From Candidatus Bathyarchaeia archaeon (GTDB lineage Archaea > Thermoproteota > Bathyarchaeia > Bathyarchaeales > Bathycorpusculaceae): DNA of 64,000 bases. Each line of letters opens with the position of its first letter. The stretch's first letter is position 1. The notes under the pieces are model-generated. The model saw nothing but the letters and a program-made list of their open reading frames with translations. It had not been told where the DNA came from and ran no database searches. Location of the stretch: positions 507,365-571,364 of the forward strand of contig CP166960.1 in NCBI GenBank assembly GCA_041447175.1, in the 5' to 3' direction. Positions 63,912-64,000 of the stretch are shown here, piece by piece. The position numbers were made by a program, and so were the translations under genes.

Positions 63912-64000
63912 TTAAAGATTGAAGTAACAACTGAAATGATAAGGTCCGAGAGGTCTTCGCAGCAATCCAAGATATCATCTGTTTTATGCAGCAGTCCGCT
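63908..64000 (-). CDS. C-terminal end of a DUF47 (PhoU-like) PiT partner
   Basis: The last 30 residues, SGLLHKTDDILDCCEDLSDL and a short end to TGA at 63908, match the final helix of DUF47 proteins, which are encoded just before pit. The gene runs off the window. The 4-base overlap with pit implies coupled translation. Confidence 0.7.
   Translation of the reverse strand, partial: SGLLHKTDDILDCCEDLSDLIISVVTSIFK

Overview
The window is archaeal chromosomal DNA. It carries a 16S rRNA with archaeal 5' and 3' ends, A+T-rich TATA-type promoters, GGAGG-type ribosome sites matching the CCTCC 3' end of the 16S, and an archaeal gene set (archaeal LeuRS, Tfx-type regulator, archaeal MiaB/CDKAL1-like methylthiotransferase, two-gene SufBC, DUF763, RPA-like OB protein, AF1577-type radical SAM). 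The gene mix and the separate placing of 5S, 16S and (unseen) 23S suggest a Bathyarchaeia/MCG-type lineage. That assignment is inference; no alignment was run.

Layout. 0-1.2 kb: end of an unknown protein, a tRNA 3'-half fragment and a truncated glycosyltransferase, so a recombination scar is likely. 1.2-8.7 kb: Nudix hydrolase, Tfx regulator, then a co-directional metal block: FmdE, a FecBCD-type ABC importer with a long Ser/Thr/Pro linker, a second FmdE, DUF364 and a CooC-like ATPase. 8.8-27.7 kb: housekeeping genes (DUF1385, MiaB-like, RHH regulator, AlkD-like, hydrolase, methyltransferase, uracil-DNA glycosylase, EFR1-type ferredoxin, radical SAM, DUF763, OB protein, an unusual CysRS lacking two zinc ligands, a frameshifted peroxiredoxin, SufBC, MazG-like). 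27.8-31.8 kb: a large multi-PAS histidine kinase.

32.26-38.62 kb: an integrated mobile element of about 6.37 kb, flanked by 14-bp direct repeats. One repeat is the last codons of a radical SAM/SPASM gene. The element holds an HUH-like replication initiator, a G+C-rich hairpin-dense region that may be its origin, an HNH protein, a transposase remnant, a wHTH/unknown gene pair, a 35-residue zinc protein and a zinc-ribbon tyrosine recombinase.

38.6-41.3 kb: a putative peptide-modifying radical SAM enzyme, an MFS transporter and, divergently, a 15-codon ORF with its own promoter and ribosome site. This is a candidate ribosomally made peptide pathway. 41.4-58.3 kb: prenyl diphosphate synthase, LeuRS, ABC exporter (frameshifted ATPase), flippase, small membrane proteins, a CBS protein with a possible ribosome-hibernation-like tail, PyrK/PyrD, B12-type radical SAM, UbiA prenyltransferase and an Mrr-type endonuclease. 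58.4-60.8 kb: 5S rRNA and 16S rRNA, not joined to 23S. 61-64 kb: broken PhoU and PstB genes, a TRAM protein with a shifted start, a small zinc protein, and an intact PiT phosphate transporter with the end of a DUF47 partner.

Several frameshifts sit in or beside short base runs (peroxiredoxin, ABC ATPase, PstB twice, TRAM). They may be assembly or read errors and not gene death.
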